Assembly: GCA_050184225.1 (NCBI GenBank)
Contig: JBFXAN010000012.1
Location: 1-64,000 of the forward strand
DNA: 64,000 nt
Reading direction: 5' to 3'
Source of the DNA: JBFXAN01 sp050184225
GTDB lineage: Bacteria; Chloroflexota; Dehalococcoidia; CAUJGQ01
The translations under genes and the position numbers were made by a program. Shown in pieces: positions 55,380-63,766 of the stretch. Each line of letters begins with the position of its first letter. Within the stretch, counting starts at the first letter, position 1. The notes beneath the pieces were generated by a model that was given only the letters and a program-made list of their open reading frames with translations, had not been told where the DNA came from and did not search any database.

Positions 55380-55403
55380 TAGTAGTTGTGTATATAACTA
55401 CTA
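55380..55403. promoter_or_regulatory. Operator/promoter palindrome upstream of the redox cluster
   Basis: TAGTAGTT (55380-55387) and AACTACTA (55396-55403) are exact inverted arms around TATATA-like bases. A TATAAC (55393-55398) lies inside, so binding would cover a -10 region. The first gene starts at 55425. The half-site AACTACT recurs at 55261-55267 next to trmB. Confidence 0.6.
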
Positions 55404-55424
55404 GTGATTCGCAAGGAGGCGCTC

Positions 55425-55688
55425 ATGAGACGTACCGCAGTAGCAGCCGGCATGCCCTCCCAGCGGGGGCGGAGGCCACGCCGCATCCATCAGGGGATAC
55501 GGGCATCGCTCATTGCGAGCGGCATCGTCCTCCTGCTGTCCGGCGCGCTGGTCGACATCGGCCACCACGCCGGCCTGCCGGGCCTCACTGCTGAGGCGCT
55601 GGGCGAGGCCGGACACATGGTGACGCTGGCCGGCATGGTGCTCACCGCGACGGGGGTGGCGCTGGTCGCGGCGCTTCGACGGCGGTAG
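55425..55688 (+). CDS. Small two-helix membrane protein
   Basis: 87 residues from ATG 55425, preceded by AAGGAGG. A basic N-terminus (RGRRPRRIHQGIRAS) is followed by two membrane helices (LIASGIVLLLSGALVDIG and MVTLAGMVLTATGVALVAAL). No family recognised. A His pair (DIGHHAG) at the helix end could bind metal. First gene after the operator-like palindrome. Confidence 0.7.
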   Translation: MRRTAVAAGMPSQRGRRPRRIHQGIRASLIASGIVLLLSGALVDIGHHAGLPGLTAEALGEAGHMVTLAGMVLTATGVALVAALRRR

Positions 55689-55732
55689 CGGGCAGACCCG
55701 CGCCGCCGATCACACGTTTTGGAGGTTGATCG

Positions 55733-56056
55733 ATGCCGTACGGAAACTTCATCAACAATGTCCCGCCCGCCATCTTCCTGCTCATCCATCTGACCGCGTT
55801 CCTCGTCGGCGTGTTCCTCGCGTATCGCTCGTTCGAAGCAGACGCGACGCTCGCCGGCGTGGGGTTCCTGCTCTTCGCGCTCGCCGAGATCTGCTACATG
55901 ACCTACCACCTCGATTGGACCGTGTTCCTCTTCGCGCACACGATCTCCGAGGTGCTCGATCTGGCCGCATTCGTGCTCATCTTCGCCGGCGCCGTCCAGC
56001 GTGTGGCGGCTCGCGGGCAGACCGAAGGGCGGCCGGCGCGGGTGACACAGCCATGA
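55733..56056 (+). CDS. Small polytopic membrane protein
   Basis: 107 residues with three predicted helices (AIFLLIHLTAFLVGVFLAYR, LAGVGFLLFALAEICYMTYH, LDWTVFLFAHTISEVLDLAA). His residues lie within or next to helices (IHLTAF, YHLDW, AHTISE), as in heme- or metal-binding membrane proteins, but this is only suggestive. Its stop overlaps the next ATG by four bases, so it is translationally coupled to the cupredoxin gene. Confidence 0.75.
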   Translation: MPYGNFINNVPPAIFLLIHLTAFLVGVFLAYRSFEADATLAGVGFLLFALAEICYMTYHLDWTVFLFAHTISEVLDLAAFVLIFAGAVQRVAARGQTEGRPARVTQP

Positions 56057-56445
56057 CGAAGCACCGTGTTCTCCAGACAGCGCTGGCCGCCGGCATCGCC
56101 CTGATCGTGGTGGTGATCGTCGGGTGCGCGGGCGATGCAACCGGGTCCGGCGCGCCGGTCGAGACGAACGAGGTGACGATGCCGCGAAGTTACCGGTTCG
56201 CGCCGGAGACGATTCAGGTCACCGCCGGCACGACGGTCACCTTCCGCAACGACGACAACTTCACGCACTCGGTCAAGCTGCGCGACGGCAGCGAGCCGGA
56301 CCACCGGGTTTCACCCGGCGAGAGCGTCCAGATCACGTTCGCGCAGCCGGGCACCTTCAACTACGAATGCAGCTTGCACCCGCGGGACATGCGCGGCACG
56401 GTCATCGTCACCGGCGCGCCGCCCGCGGCGGACTACGGAGGATAG
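56053..56445 (+). CDS. Cupredoxin (plastocyanin/azurin-like) lipoprotein
   Basis: 130 residues from ATG 56053. A lipoprotein signal ends VVIVGC|A. The cupredoxin fold has FAPETIQVTAGTTVTFRNDD with ligand His in DNFTHSV, and C-x2-H-x4-M type ligands in FNYECSLHPRDMRG (Cys, His and Met). This is a blue-copper electron carrier at the membrane surface. Neighbours include membrane proteins, a secreted helical protein and an FAD oxidoreductase. Confidence 0.88.
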   Translation: MTKHRVLQTALAAGIALIVVVIVGCAGDATGSGAPVETNEVTMPRSYRFAPETIQVTAGTTVTFRNDDNFTHSVKLRDGSEPDHRVSPGESVQITFAQPGTFNYECSLHPRDMRGTVIVTGAPPAADYGG

Positions 56446-56450
56446 AAGCC

Positions 56451-57158
56451 ATGTCGCATCGTCACTTCATCATTCCGGCCGAACCAACCCGACAGCAGCG
56501 ACGCCTGCCGCTTGTTCCGATCGCGCTCCTGCTGGCGCTCCTCACCCTCGTCGCGCTCGGCGGGACGCGTGTCACGGCCCATCAATCGCACACGAACGGC
56601 GCGACAGAGGAGGCCAAGGAGCGGCGCGTTGCCTTCCATGACACGATGCGCCGGTTGTGGGAGGACCATATCGTCTGGACGCGCATGTATCTGGTGAGCG
56701 CGATCGCCGAGTTGCCGGACACCCAGGCGACAGCGGAGCGATTGTTGCGCAACCAGACCGACATCGGTGACGCGATCAGACCCTACTACGGGGATGCCGC
56801 CGGCGATCAACTGACCGCGCTCCTGCGCGACCATATCCTGATCGCCGTCGATCTCGTGGCTGCCGCGAAGGCAGGAGACACGGCGCGGCTTGCGGGCGAG
56901 CAATCGCGATGGGAGGCCAACGCCGACGCGATCGGCGCCTTCCTCAATGACACCAACCCGCGTCACTGGCCGCGCGACGAGATGGCGGCGATGATGCGCA
57001 CCCACCTTGAGGTCACCGCTGCCGAGGCGCTCGCCCGGCTGCGCGGCGACTGGGCCGCCGATATCGCTGCCTACGACGCCGTGCACGAGCAGATCCTGCG
57101 CATGGCCGACATGCTCAGCAGCGGCATCATCGAGCAGTTCCCGGAGCACTTCCGCTAG
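56451..57158 (+). CDS. Secreted helical protein of unknown function
   Basis: 235 residues from ATG 56451 with GGAGG upstream. A signal anchor (LPLVPIALLLALLTLVALGG) is followed by an all-helical domain with repeated pattern WEDHIVWTRMYLVSAIAELP, LLRDHILIAVDLVAAAKAG and MRTHLEVTAAEALARLRGD. The conserved D/H-containing helix pairs resemble four-helix-bundle metal-binding proteins. It matches a conserved hypothetical family found in Firmicutes and Chloroflexota, but no function is known. Confidence 0.75.
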   Translation: MSHRHFIIPAEPTRQQRRLPLVPIALLLALLTLVALGGTRVTAHQSHTNGATEEAKERRVAFHDTMRRLWEDHIVWTRMYLVSAIAELPDTQATAERLLRNQTDIGDAIRPYYGDAAGDQLTALLRDHILIAVDLVAAAKAGDTARLAGEQSRWEANADAIGAFLNDTNPRHWPRDEMAAMMRTHLEVTAAEALARLRGDWAADIAAYDAVHEQILRMADMLSSGIIEQFPEHFR

Positions 57159-57187
57159 CGTCCGGGGCGGCTGAAGGGAGAAATGAG

Positions 57188-58414
57188 ATGCAAATCTACA
57201 AGTACGTCATCCTCGGCGGCGGTATGGTCGCCGGCTACGCGGCCCGGGAACTGGTCGAAGGCGGGCTTCGCTCGGGGGATTTGGCGATCATCTCCGCCGA
57301 CGGGGCGCTACCGTATGAGCGGCCGCCGCTGTCGAAGGGATTCCTGGCCGGCAAAGAGGAGGAGACGAGCATCTTCATCAACGATCGTGCGTTTTATGAC
57401 GCGCACGGCATCACGGTCCACCTCGGCACCGCGATCGACGCGGTCGACCTCGGGCAGCAGCGCCTGCGCCGGCAAGCAGGCGAGGAGATCGGGTACGATA
57501 AGCTGCTGATCGCCACTGGGGCCAACGTCCGCAGGCTCGCCGTGCCGGGGGCGACGCTCGACGGCATTCTCTATCTGCGCTCGCTGCACGACGCGAAGCG
57601 GATCCTCGCCCAGGCCGAGGGCGCGCGAAGGGCGGTCGTGATCGGCGCGGGCTTCATCGGTATGGAGGTGGCGTCGGTGCTGGCGCAGCGGGGAATCGAG
57701 ACGACGATCGTCTATCCAGGCGAGCGCGTCTGGCAGCGCTTCTTCACACCGGAGATATCGGCGTTCTTCCAGCGCTACTATGAAGGTCGGGGCGTGTCCC
57801 TGGTGGCAGGAGAACGCGTCGTGTCGTTCGCGGGACAGGAGCGCGTCTCCGGCGCGATCACTGCATCCGGGCGGCAGTTGCCCGCCGACCTCATCGTCGC
57901 GGGAATCGGAGTGGTCCCGGCGACGGACGTCTTTGAGGGGACCGGATTACAGCTCGACAACGGCATCGTCGTCAATGAATACCTGGAGACGAGCGAGCCG
58001 GACGTGTATGCCGCCGGCGACGTTGCCAGCTACTACGATGTGATCTTCGACAAGCAGCGGCGGGTGGAGCACTGGGACAACGCCGTCGAGCAGGGCCGGC
58101 ATGCCGCGCGGCTGCTGATGGGAGACCGCGTGCCGTTCGTCCACGTTCCGTATTTCTTCTCCGATGTCTTCGACCTCTCGTACGAATTCTGGGGGGACAC
58201 CGCCGTCGCCAGCGATGTCGTCTATCGCGGTGACGTCGCGGGTGGCTGTTTCAGCGCCTGGTGGTTGAAGGATAGCCGGGTAGTCGCGGCCTTCGTCATG
58301 AACCGTCCGGATGAAGAGCGCGAGCTGGCGCCAACGTGGATCAGCGAGCGCCATCTGGTTTCTGGACGGGACGTACGAGACGACCGCGTGCCGCTGCACG
58401 CGAACGGCGCGTGA
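57188..58414 (+). CDS. FAD-dependent NAD(P)H oxidoreductase (ferredoxin reductase-like)
   Basis: 408 residues, AGGGAG before the ATG. The FAD motif is VILGGGMVAGYAARELVEGG and the NAD motif VVIGAGFIGMEVASVLAQRG, with IATGA and YAAGDVA between and after. A C-terminal reductase domain includes YEFWGDTA. It resembles rubredoxin/ferredoxin reductases (AIF-like, BphA4 type). It probably feeds electrons to the cluster, for example to the cupredoxin or an unlinked ferredoxin; that is an inference. Confidence 0.88.
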   Translation: MQIYKYVILGGGMVAGYAARELVEGGLRSGDLAIISADGALPYERPPLSKGFLAGKEEETSIFINDRAFYDAHGITVHLGTAIDAVDLGQQRLRRQAGEEIGYDKLLIATGANVRRLAVPGATLDGILYLRSLHDAKRILAQAEGARRAVVIGAGFIGMEVASVLAQRGIETTIVYPGERVWQRFFTPEISAFFQRYYEGRGVSLVAGERVVSFAGQERVSGAITASGRQLPADLIVAGIGVVPATDVFEGTGLQLDNGIVVNEYLETSEPDVYAAGDVASYYDVIFDKQRRVEHWDNAVEQGRHAARLLMGDRVPFVHVPYFFSDVFDLSYEFWGDTAVASDVVYRGDVAGGCFSAWWLKDSRVVAAFVMNRPDEERELAPTWISERHLVSGRDVRDDRVPLHANGA

Positions 58415-59157
58415 GGCTCCTGGCCGGCACTGTGAGGCACAAAGTGCACGATGAACATGCACCGACCGCGATCCTGTTCGACGTCGATGGCTGCCTGATC
58501 TCAACCGGTGGGGCAGGCAGCCGCGCGTGGCGGCGCGCCTTCGAGGTACTGCACGGCGTCCCGGCCGATATCGGGGAGTTCACCGAGGCGGGCATGACCG
58601 ACCCGGACGTGGGGAGGCTCACGTTCACGCGGGTGATCGGCCGGGAGCCGGCCGATCGCGAGATGGCCCGGCTGCTCGCGGCCTATCTCGAAGGTCTGGC
58701 CGCCGAAGTCGCGCGGTCGCCGGACTATCGGGTGATGCCGGGAGTAACGGCGTTGCTGCCCCGGCTGGTGGGGGCCGGCATCCTCCTGGGCGTGGTCAGC
58801 GGCGCGTTGGAGGCGGCGGCCCACATCAAGCTCGCCCGCGCTGGTCTGAACCGGTTCTTCTGCTTCGGCGGGTATGGGTCGGATTCTCGCGATCGGGGGG
58901 AACTCACGCGCCTCGCGGTCGCGCGTGCCGGCGGGATCCACGGTCACGCGCTGGATCCCGGGCGGGTGCTCGTCGTCGGCGACACGCCGCGGGATATCGA
59001 GGCGGCGCACGCCGCGGGCGCGATCGCGGTTGGTGTGGCCACCGGCAGGTACTCGGTCGAGGCGCTGCGGGCAGCGGGAGCAGACCACGCGCTGCCGACG
59101 CTTGAACATCCCTTACCCGGCGTGCCGGACCGGTCGGATAAGGGAGCGACGGCATGA
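58411..59157 (+). CDS. HAD-superfamily phosphatase (Gph-like)
   Basis: 248 residues from GTG 58411, which overlaps the previous stop (GTGA); GTG 58432 is an alternative. HAD motif I is ILFDVDGCLIST (the second Asp is kept and the Gly is common to Gph), motif II in LLGVVSGALEAAA, motif III/IV in VLVVGDTPRDIEAAHAAG. It is probably a phosphoglycolate phosphatase-like or sugar-phosphate phosphatase. Confidence 0.83.
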   Translation: MRLLAGTVRHKVHDEHAPTAILFDVDGCLISTGGAGSRAWRRAFEVLHGVPADIGEFTEAGMTDPDVGRLTFTRVIGREPADREMARLLAAYLEGLAAEVARSPDYRVMPGVTALLPRLVGAGILLGVVSGALEAAAHIKLARAGLNRFFCFGGYGSDSRDRGELTRLAVARAGGIHGHALDPGRVLVVGDTPRDIEAAHAAGAIAVGVATGRYSVEALRAAGADHALPTLEHPLPGVPDRSDKGATA

Positions 59158-59354
59158 CCAGGGGAGGCTGCACGAAAGGATCGGGGAGCGAGTCTCAGAC
59201 GCCCCAGAGAGACGGGAACTCTCCGGGCATTGGGCACGGGCCGAAGTCCGCTCACGGGGCTTGAACGCGCGGCTACACTGGTGATGACGTGCGGCCCCGC
59301 TGAGCATCCGGGTCAGAGATTCACCCCGATTGAATGAGCCGAAGGAGGCCGGCA

Positions 59355-60980
59355 GTGGACCGGTTACAGCAGTTGCTCGGTGAAGGTCAGGCGGTCTGGC
59401 TGGACTACACGAAGCGGTCATTTACGGCGTCGGGCGAGCTGGCCCGGCTGGTGCAGCGGGGCGTACGCGGCGTCACCAGCAATCCCACGATCTTTGAGAA
59501 GGCGATCATCGGGAGCACAGAGTATGACGATGTCGTGCAACGGCTGTCGCTGGCGGGTTTGGACGCGGTCGCGATCTACGAGGCGCTGACGGTCGAGGAC
59601 ATCGCCGCGGCGGCCGATGTGCTGCGCCCCGTGTACGATGCCACACACGGCGCGGACGGCTTCGTCAGCCTGGAGGTCAGCCCGACGCTGGCGCACGACA
59701 CGGCGGGCACGGTGGCGGCGGCCACACGACTATTCGCGGCGCTGGACCGGCCCAACGTGATGATCAAGATCCCCGGCACGGCGGCGGGCGTCCCTGCGAT
59801 CGAGGAGTCGATCGCGGCCGGCATCAATATTAACGTGACGCTGCTCTTCTCCCTGGCGAACTACGAAGCGATCGCGTTGGCCTACATCAAGGGGCTGGAG
59901 CGCCGCGTCGCTGCGGGCGAGGACATCGCCCACCTTCATTCGGTGGCGTCGTTCTTCGTCAGCCGCGTCGATACCGCGGTGGACAAGGCGTTGGCATCTG
60001 TCAATGGCGCCGCCGCGCTTCTCGGTACGGTAGCGGTCGCCAACGCGAAGGTCGCGTACGCCCGCTATCAACAACTCTTCAGCGGGCCACGCTGGACCGC
60101 GCTGGCAGCGAAGGGCGCGCGCGTGCAGCGTCCGCTGTGGGCCAGCACCAGCACCAAAAACAAGGCGTATTCGGACGTGATGTACGTGGACCAACTGATT
60201 GGCCCAGACACGATCAACACGATGCCCGTCGCGACGCTCGAAGCATTCATCGATCACGGCACGATCGCGCCGACGCTAACGCGCGATCTGGATGGTGCTC
60301 GCGCCGTGCTCGCGTCGCTCGCGGCGATGGGTGTCGACCTGAACGCGGTCACGGCGGGGTTGCTTGAGGAGGGGGTCGAGTCGTTCACGCAATCGTTCGT
60401 GACGCTGCTGGCGGGGATCGAGGCCAAGCGCGCGCAGTACGTCACGACGATGCCGCGTGATCCTGTGACACAAAAGGCGGTCGCCGGCATGGCGTCGGAG
60501 GAGGTTCCTCTCACGATGGACGGGATCGCCGGCAGTAACAACCCGGAGTACATCATTCCTGTGAAGGTCTATCGCGGCGACGACCGCATCACGATCGCGG
60601 CGCCGATGCCGGGCATGGAGGTCAGCGGCATTGTCGTCACCGTGATGGCGGAGCATCATGTCGTCCTAGACGGCAAACGGGGCGGACTCTACCCGGGCGA
60701 GACCGAATCCCTCATGGATGAGTGGAATCCCGGTCCCTATCATCGCGATCTGGAGGTGCCGGATTCCGTCGACGGTGAACGCGCGAATGTCACCTATAGC
60801 AACGGCGTCCTGGTCGTGAGCCTGCCGATCGTCGAGACCACCCGCGAGGCCCGCCTCACCCTGACCGCGCTCAGCGCGACTCACGGGGAACGGTTCGGCG
60901 AGAGCGGCCACCCAGACGACCAACCTGCCGCCGAGGTGAGCGACCCTTCGGCCCGGACTCATCACCACCCGGTGGGATAG
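59355..60980 (+). CDS. Transaldolase fused to a C-terminal Hsp20 (alpha-crystallin) domain
   Basis: 541 residues from GTG 59355 with GGAGG seven bases upstream; ATG 59334 lacks an SD. The N-terminal 370 residues are a transaldolase (TSNPTIFEKAI; Schiff-base Lys in NVMIKIPGTAAG, about residue 138; LASVNGAAALLGTVAVANAK). Residues about 400-495 form an alpha-crystallin/Hsp20 domain (VKVYRGDDRITIAAPMPGME, HRDLEVPDSVDGE, TYSNGVLVVSLPIV). It joins a pentose-phosphate enzyme to a small heat-shock domain, and a disordered tail follows. The frame is continuous, with no stop between the parts. Confidence 0.88.
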   Translation: MDRLQQLLGEGQAVWLDYTKRSFTASGELARLVQRGVRGVTSNPTIFEKAIIGSTEYDDVVQRLSLAGLDAVAIYEALTVEDIAAAADVLRPVYDATHGADGFVSLEVSPTLAHDTAGTVAAATRLFAALDRPNVMIKIPGTAAGVPAIEESIAAGININVTLLFSLANYEAIALAYIKGLERRVAAGEDIAHLHSVASFFVSRVDTAVDKALASVNGAAALLGTVAVANAKVAYARYQQLFSGPRWTALAAKGARVQRPLWASTSTKNKAYSDVMYVDQLIGPDTINTMPVATLEAFIDHGTIAPTLTRDLDGARAVLASLAAMGVDLNAVTAGLLEEGVESFTQSFVTLLAGIEAKRAQYVTTMPRDPVTQKAVAGMASEEVPLTMDGIAGSNNPEYIIPVKVYRGDDRITIAAPMPGMEVSGIVVTVMAEHHVVLDGKRGGLYPGETESLMDEWNPGPYHRDLEVPDSVDGERANVTYSNGVLVVSLPIVETTREARLTLTALSATHGERFGESGHPDDQPAAEVSDPSARTHHHPVG

Positions 60981-60994
60981 GAGCGGACGACGCG

Positions 60995-61402
60995 ATGCCG
61001 GTCTTCGTGAAACGCACCTATGAACCGGCCGCTGATGGAGACGGTGAACGGTTTCTCGTGGACCGGCTGTGGCCGCGCGGGGTGAGCAAGGCGAGGGCGG
61101 CGCTGACCGACTGGCTCAAAGACCTCGCCCCGAGCACCGAACTGCGCCAATGGTTCGGGCACGAGCCAACGCGCTGGGCCGAGTTCCAGCAGCGGTACAT
61201 CGCGGAACTGGACCGGCCCGAGACGAAGGCGCTCGTGCAGATGCTTGCGGACAAGGCGCGGACCGGGCCGGTGACGCTGGTCTATGCGGCGCGGGACACG
61301 GAACACAATGAGGCGGTGGTCCTCCAGCGTCTGATCGAGCAGCGGCACCATCCCACCGAACGCGCGGATAGCGAGCGGCAGGACACCGCGTCCCACGGCT
61401 AG
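60995..61402 (+). CDS. DUF488 (YeaO-like) protein
   Basis: 135 residues, 14 bases after the transaldolase-Hsp20 gene. The family signature is FLVDRLWPRGVSKARAAL with LKDLAPSTELRQWFGHEPTR. Function is unknown. It is probably in the same transcript as the stress genes. It ends by overlapping the convergent membrane-anchor gene by four bases. Confidence 0.87.
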   Translation: MPVFVKRTYEPAADGDGERFLVDRLWPRGVSKARAALTDWLKDLAPSTELRQWFGHEPTRWAEFQQRYIAELDRPETKALVQMLADKARTGPVTLVYAARDTEHNEAVVLQRLIEQRHHPTERADSERQDTASHG

Positions 61403-61749
61403 CGCCGGCCGATTGAGGAGACGTGCCGGCTATGATCGATGATGCCACGCTCGTGGCTCGGCCCTTCGCTCAGTCCACCCGCGTCTATCGCATCGTCGTC
61501 CGGTGGAAAGGGCGTGCCGGAGTACGGCCCACTGCTGTCGCCTGTCAGTCGTTGGGCAAGCATCGCGGCTGCGGCCGCCGTGTCAATCGGCTTGTGGTGC
61601 TTCGGCGTTGCGAGGACCGAATACCCGCGACCAAAGCGGCGCCGTTGCCGCGAGCGCCGCGTGACACGGAACGTCGCACCGAGAACGGTCCCTCCGATGA
61701 CGGCGAGGGCAAGCACCAACAGTGCGTATTCATTAACAAAGGTTGACAT
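61399..61749 (-). CDS. Small membrane-anchored protein
   Basis: 116 residues with GGGAGG before the ATG. One N-terminal membrane helix (LLVLALAVIGGTVLGATF) is followed by a basic stretch and a polar, low-complexity tail (FPPDDDAIDAGGLSEG). No family recognised. Confidence 0.6.
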   Translation of the reverse strand: MSTFVNEYALLVLALAVIGGTVLGATFRVTRRSRQRRRFGRGYSVLATPKHHKPIDTAAAAAMLAQRLTGDSSGPYSGTPFPPDDDAIDAGGLSEGPSHERGIIDHSRHVSSIGRR

Positions 61750-61822
61750 GGTCCTCCCTCTTCAGCCCGCTCCAGTGTGAAATCTCACGGCACGCCGAAC
61801 CCAGTTGGCCCGCGAGACGATG

Positions 61823-62206
61823 TCAGGCGGTGCCGGAATACGCCGGTGGGTCACTCGCCGGGAAGGACAGAGCGCTGGCCCGGTCGACAGCGTCGAGGTA
61901 CGTGAGATCGACCTCCCGAGGCTCCGCCACGTCCTCGTTTCCTGCCGGCCGTTCCCAGGTGGAGGGCCGGCGCTCCGGAACATCTTCGACGCCCTGCGAA
62001 GGCAGCAGCCTCCCCGCGGGGTGGCCGATCCGCTGGACGGGTGCGTCATCCGAAAACTGCTGCCAGCTCATCGGTGACCGGCGAGCGACCGCCGGTTGGA
62101 GCTGCCGGCGACGCTCGAACATGGCATGCCGCAGCGCCGCGACGACGATTCCAACGCTGGCCAGTGCCAGCTGCATCGATAGGCTCTCGAAGAACACGTT
62201 CGACAT
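61823..62206 (-). CDS. Small membrane-anchored protein with SFPASDPPA tail
   Basis: 127 residues, AAGGAGG before the ATG. An N-terminal membrane helix (MQLALASVGIVVAAL) precedes a long polar region. Near the C-terminus is DAVDRASALSFPASDPPAYS, a short motif seen at the end of many small bacterial stress-related proteins. Function unknown. Confidence 0.65.
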   Translation of the reverse strand: MSNVFFESLSMQLALASVGIVVAALRHAMFERRRQLQPAVARRSPMSWQQFSDDAPVQRIGHPAGRLLPSQGVEDVPERRPSTWERPAGNEDVAEPREVDLTYLDAVDRASALSFPASDPPAYSGTA

Positions 62207-62326
62207 AGTCGGACCTCCTTGGCTGTTGCGGCCGCGCTACGGTTTTAGCGGAGTCATCGGCGCGGAAGCGCGGCATACTCGCACGTAGCGAACTCTGCGC
62301 CGCATCGCTGATCAATTGATTCGTCA

Positions 62327-62800
62327 CTACTCCACACTCAGAACCGTCAATGCCCGGAGACCGGCCGGAACCGTGACCTGCACCTGATCGCCCGGCCGAC
62401 GGCCGAGCAGTGCAACACCCACCGGGGACGCCGTCGATACATGACCCCGGACTGCGCCTGCCTCCAGCGGACTTACGAGGACGAAGGTATGCATCCGTCC
62501 GCTGCCGTCGCGGGCGAGAACCCGGCTCCCGATCGTGATCGCCCCGGGCGTGTACGGCGCATCCTCCGCAGGCTCCGTGGCCAGCAGCTGCTCCACCTCT
62601 CGGATGCGTTGCTGTACCCGCGCCAGGTCCTCCAGCGCCAGCCGCAGGTCCTGATCCTCCGGATTGCCACCATCGCGCAGATCTCGCAGTCGCTCGCGAG
62701 TCTCCGGTTCGTGCTTCCGGAGCAGACGATCTAATTCCTCTTGCAAACGAGCGCGCCCGGTTGAGGTCAGAAGCACGGATCGCTGTAGTTCAGCCGTCAT
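62327..62800 (-). CDS. GreA/GreB-family transcript-cleavage factor-like protein
   Basis: 157 residues. An N-terminal coiled-coil hairpin (ARLQEELDRLLRKHEPETRE to QRIREVEQLLATEP) is followed by the GreA FKBP-like domain (ITIGSRVLARDGSGRM, STASPVGVALLGRRPGDQVQ). The two acidic tip residues lie in a DGGNPEDQDL loop. It would enter the RNA polymerase secondary channel. It overlaps the CBS gene by four bases. Confidence 0.87.
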   Translation of the reverse strand: MTAELQRSVLLTSTGRARLQEELDRLLRKHEPETRERLRDLRDGGNPEDQDLRLALEDLARVQQRIREVEQLLATEPAEDAPYTPGAITIGSRVLARDGSGRMHTFVLVSPLEAGAVRGHVSTASPVGVALLGRRPGDQVQVTVPAGLRALTVLSVE

Positions 62801-63279
62801 GACTCACCTCCTAATTCCCACAGGGGGACCGTCGAGGCATTGACAGACGGTTTGCTGGACCCGTTCGACGTCCCGACACTCAGGCCGGTGGCCACCGGCC
62901 GGCCGTCGCGATGGGCGAGGCCCCGGAGCACGTCGCCACGCGAGATGATGCCTGCGAGCCGACCGTCTTCCACCACGGGCAGGAGGCGCACCCGCCACTC
63001 CTCCATCAACGCCGCCGCCTCGTAGAGCTCGGCGTCCGGCGAAACCAAGGGCGGCCGGTGTCGCATTACCTCGCCAACGGTGAGCGTGTCCAGGTTGCCA
63101 CCCTTGCGATAAGTGCGGATGAAGTCCAGATCGGTGACCATACCCAGCACAGCGTCATTGGCATCGACGACGGGAAGACCGGTGATACCCACCCGGGTCA
63201 CCAGTTCCGCTGCTGTCCAGGCGCGGTCATCCGGGACCACCGTGATTATGTTGGTCGTCATGGCATGACGTACTCGCAT
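62797..63279 (-). CDS. CBS-pair protein 1
   Basis: 160 residues from ATG 63279 (GGAGG upstream); an upstream in-frame ATG at 63315 lacks an SD. Two CBS motifs: VTRVGITGLPVVDANDAVLG with VTDLDF, and EEWRVRLLPVVEDGRLAGII with SRGDV. These bind adenine nucleotides in pairs. A disordered tail of about 30 residues follows. Coupled by a four-base overlap to the Gre gene. Confidence 0.88.
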   Translation of the reverse strand: MRVRHAMTTNIITVVPDDRAWTAAELVTRVGITGLPVVDANDAVLGMVTDLDFIRTYRKGGNLDTLTVGEVMRHRPPLVSPDAELYEAAALMEEWRVRLLPVVEDGRLAGIISRGDVLRGLAHRDGRPVATGLSVGTSNGSSKPSVNASTVPLWELGGES

Positions 63280-63364
63280 GGGTTCCTCCTCGGAAAGATG
63301 GGGCATCGTTTCCAATCCCCACCGTCCTTGTGGTGCTGTGGATGTGCGGTCCTTGGCGGCGGCG

Positions 63365-63766
63365 CTATCTCACCGGGATGGCAGCCTGCCGGCCGGAATC
63401 GACGAGCGTCACCAGAATGTCGCGGCGCGACACGATTCCCACCAGCCGGCTACCGGCGCAGACCGGCAGCCGGCGCACCTGCCACTCCTCCATCAGATCG
63501 ATCGCAGTGGTTAGATCCATCTCCGGCCCGACGAATAACGGCCGCCCGTCCATCACCGCCGCCACCGTCACCTGGCTAAGGTCCACGCCGGTTCGTGCCG
63601 CTCGAAGCAGGTCGATTTCGGTCACGACACCAAGGACGTGCCCGTCTTCGTCGATTACCGGCAATCCGGTGATGTCGCGCTCGATCAGGTCACGAGCCGC
63701 CGCTGCGGCGGACTCATCGGGCGTTATCGCGACCACATACGTAGACATCGCCTGATACACGAACAT
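63365..63766 (-). CDS. CBS-pair protein 2
   Basis: 133 residues from ATG 63766 (GGGAGGAT upstream); longer starts to 63973 are unsupported. Two CBS motifs: LIERDITGLPVIDEDGHVLG with VTEIDL, and MEEWQVRRLPVCAGSRLVGI with SRRDIL. It is a paralogue of CBS-pair protein 1, 85 bases upstream of it, and lies at the head of the CBS-CBS-Gre series. Confidence 0.88.
   Translation of the reverse strand: MFVYQAMSTYVVAITPDESAAAAARDLIERDITGLPVIDEDGHVLGVVTEIDLLRAARTGVDLSQVTVAAVMDGRPLFVGPEMDLTTAIDLMEEWQVRRLPVCAGSRLVGIVSRRDILVTLVDSGRQAAIPVR

Noticed and set aside
61743..62288. 181-codon plus-strand frame over the 62-kb membrane gene
   Set aside because: No SD and Arg/Ser/Thr-rich shadow; the minus-strand frame has AAGGAGG and a membrane helix.
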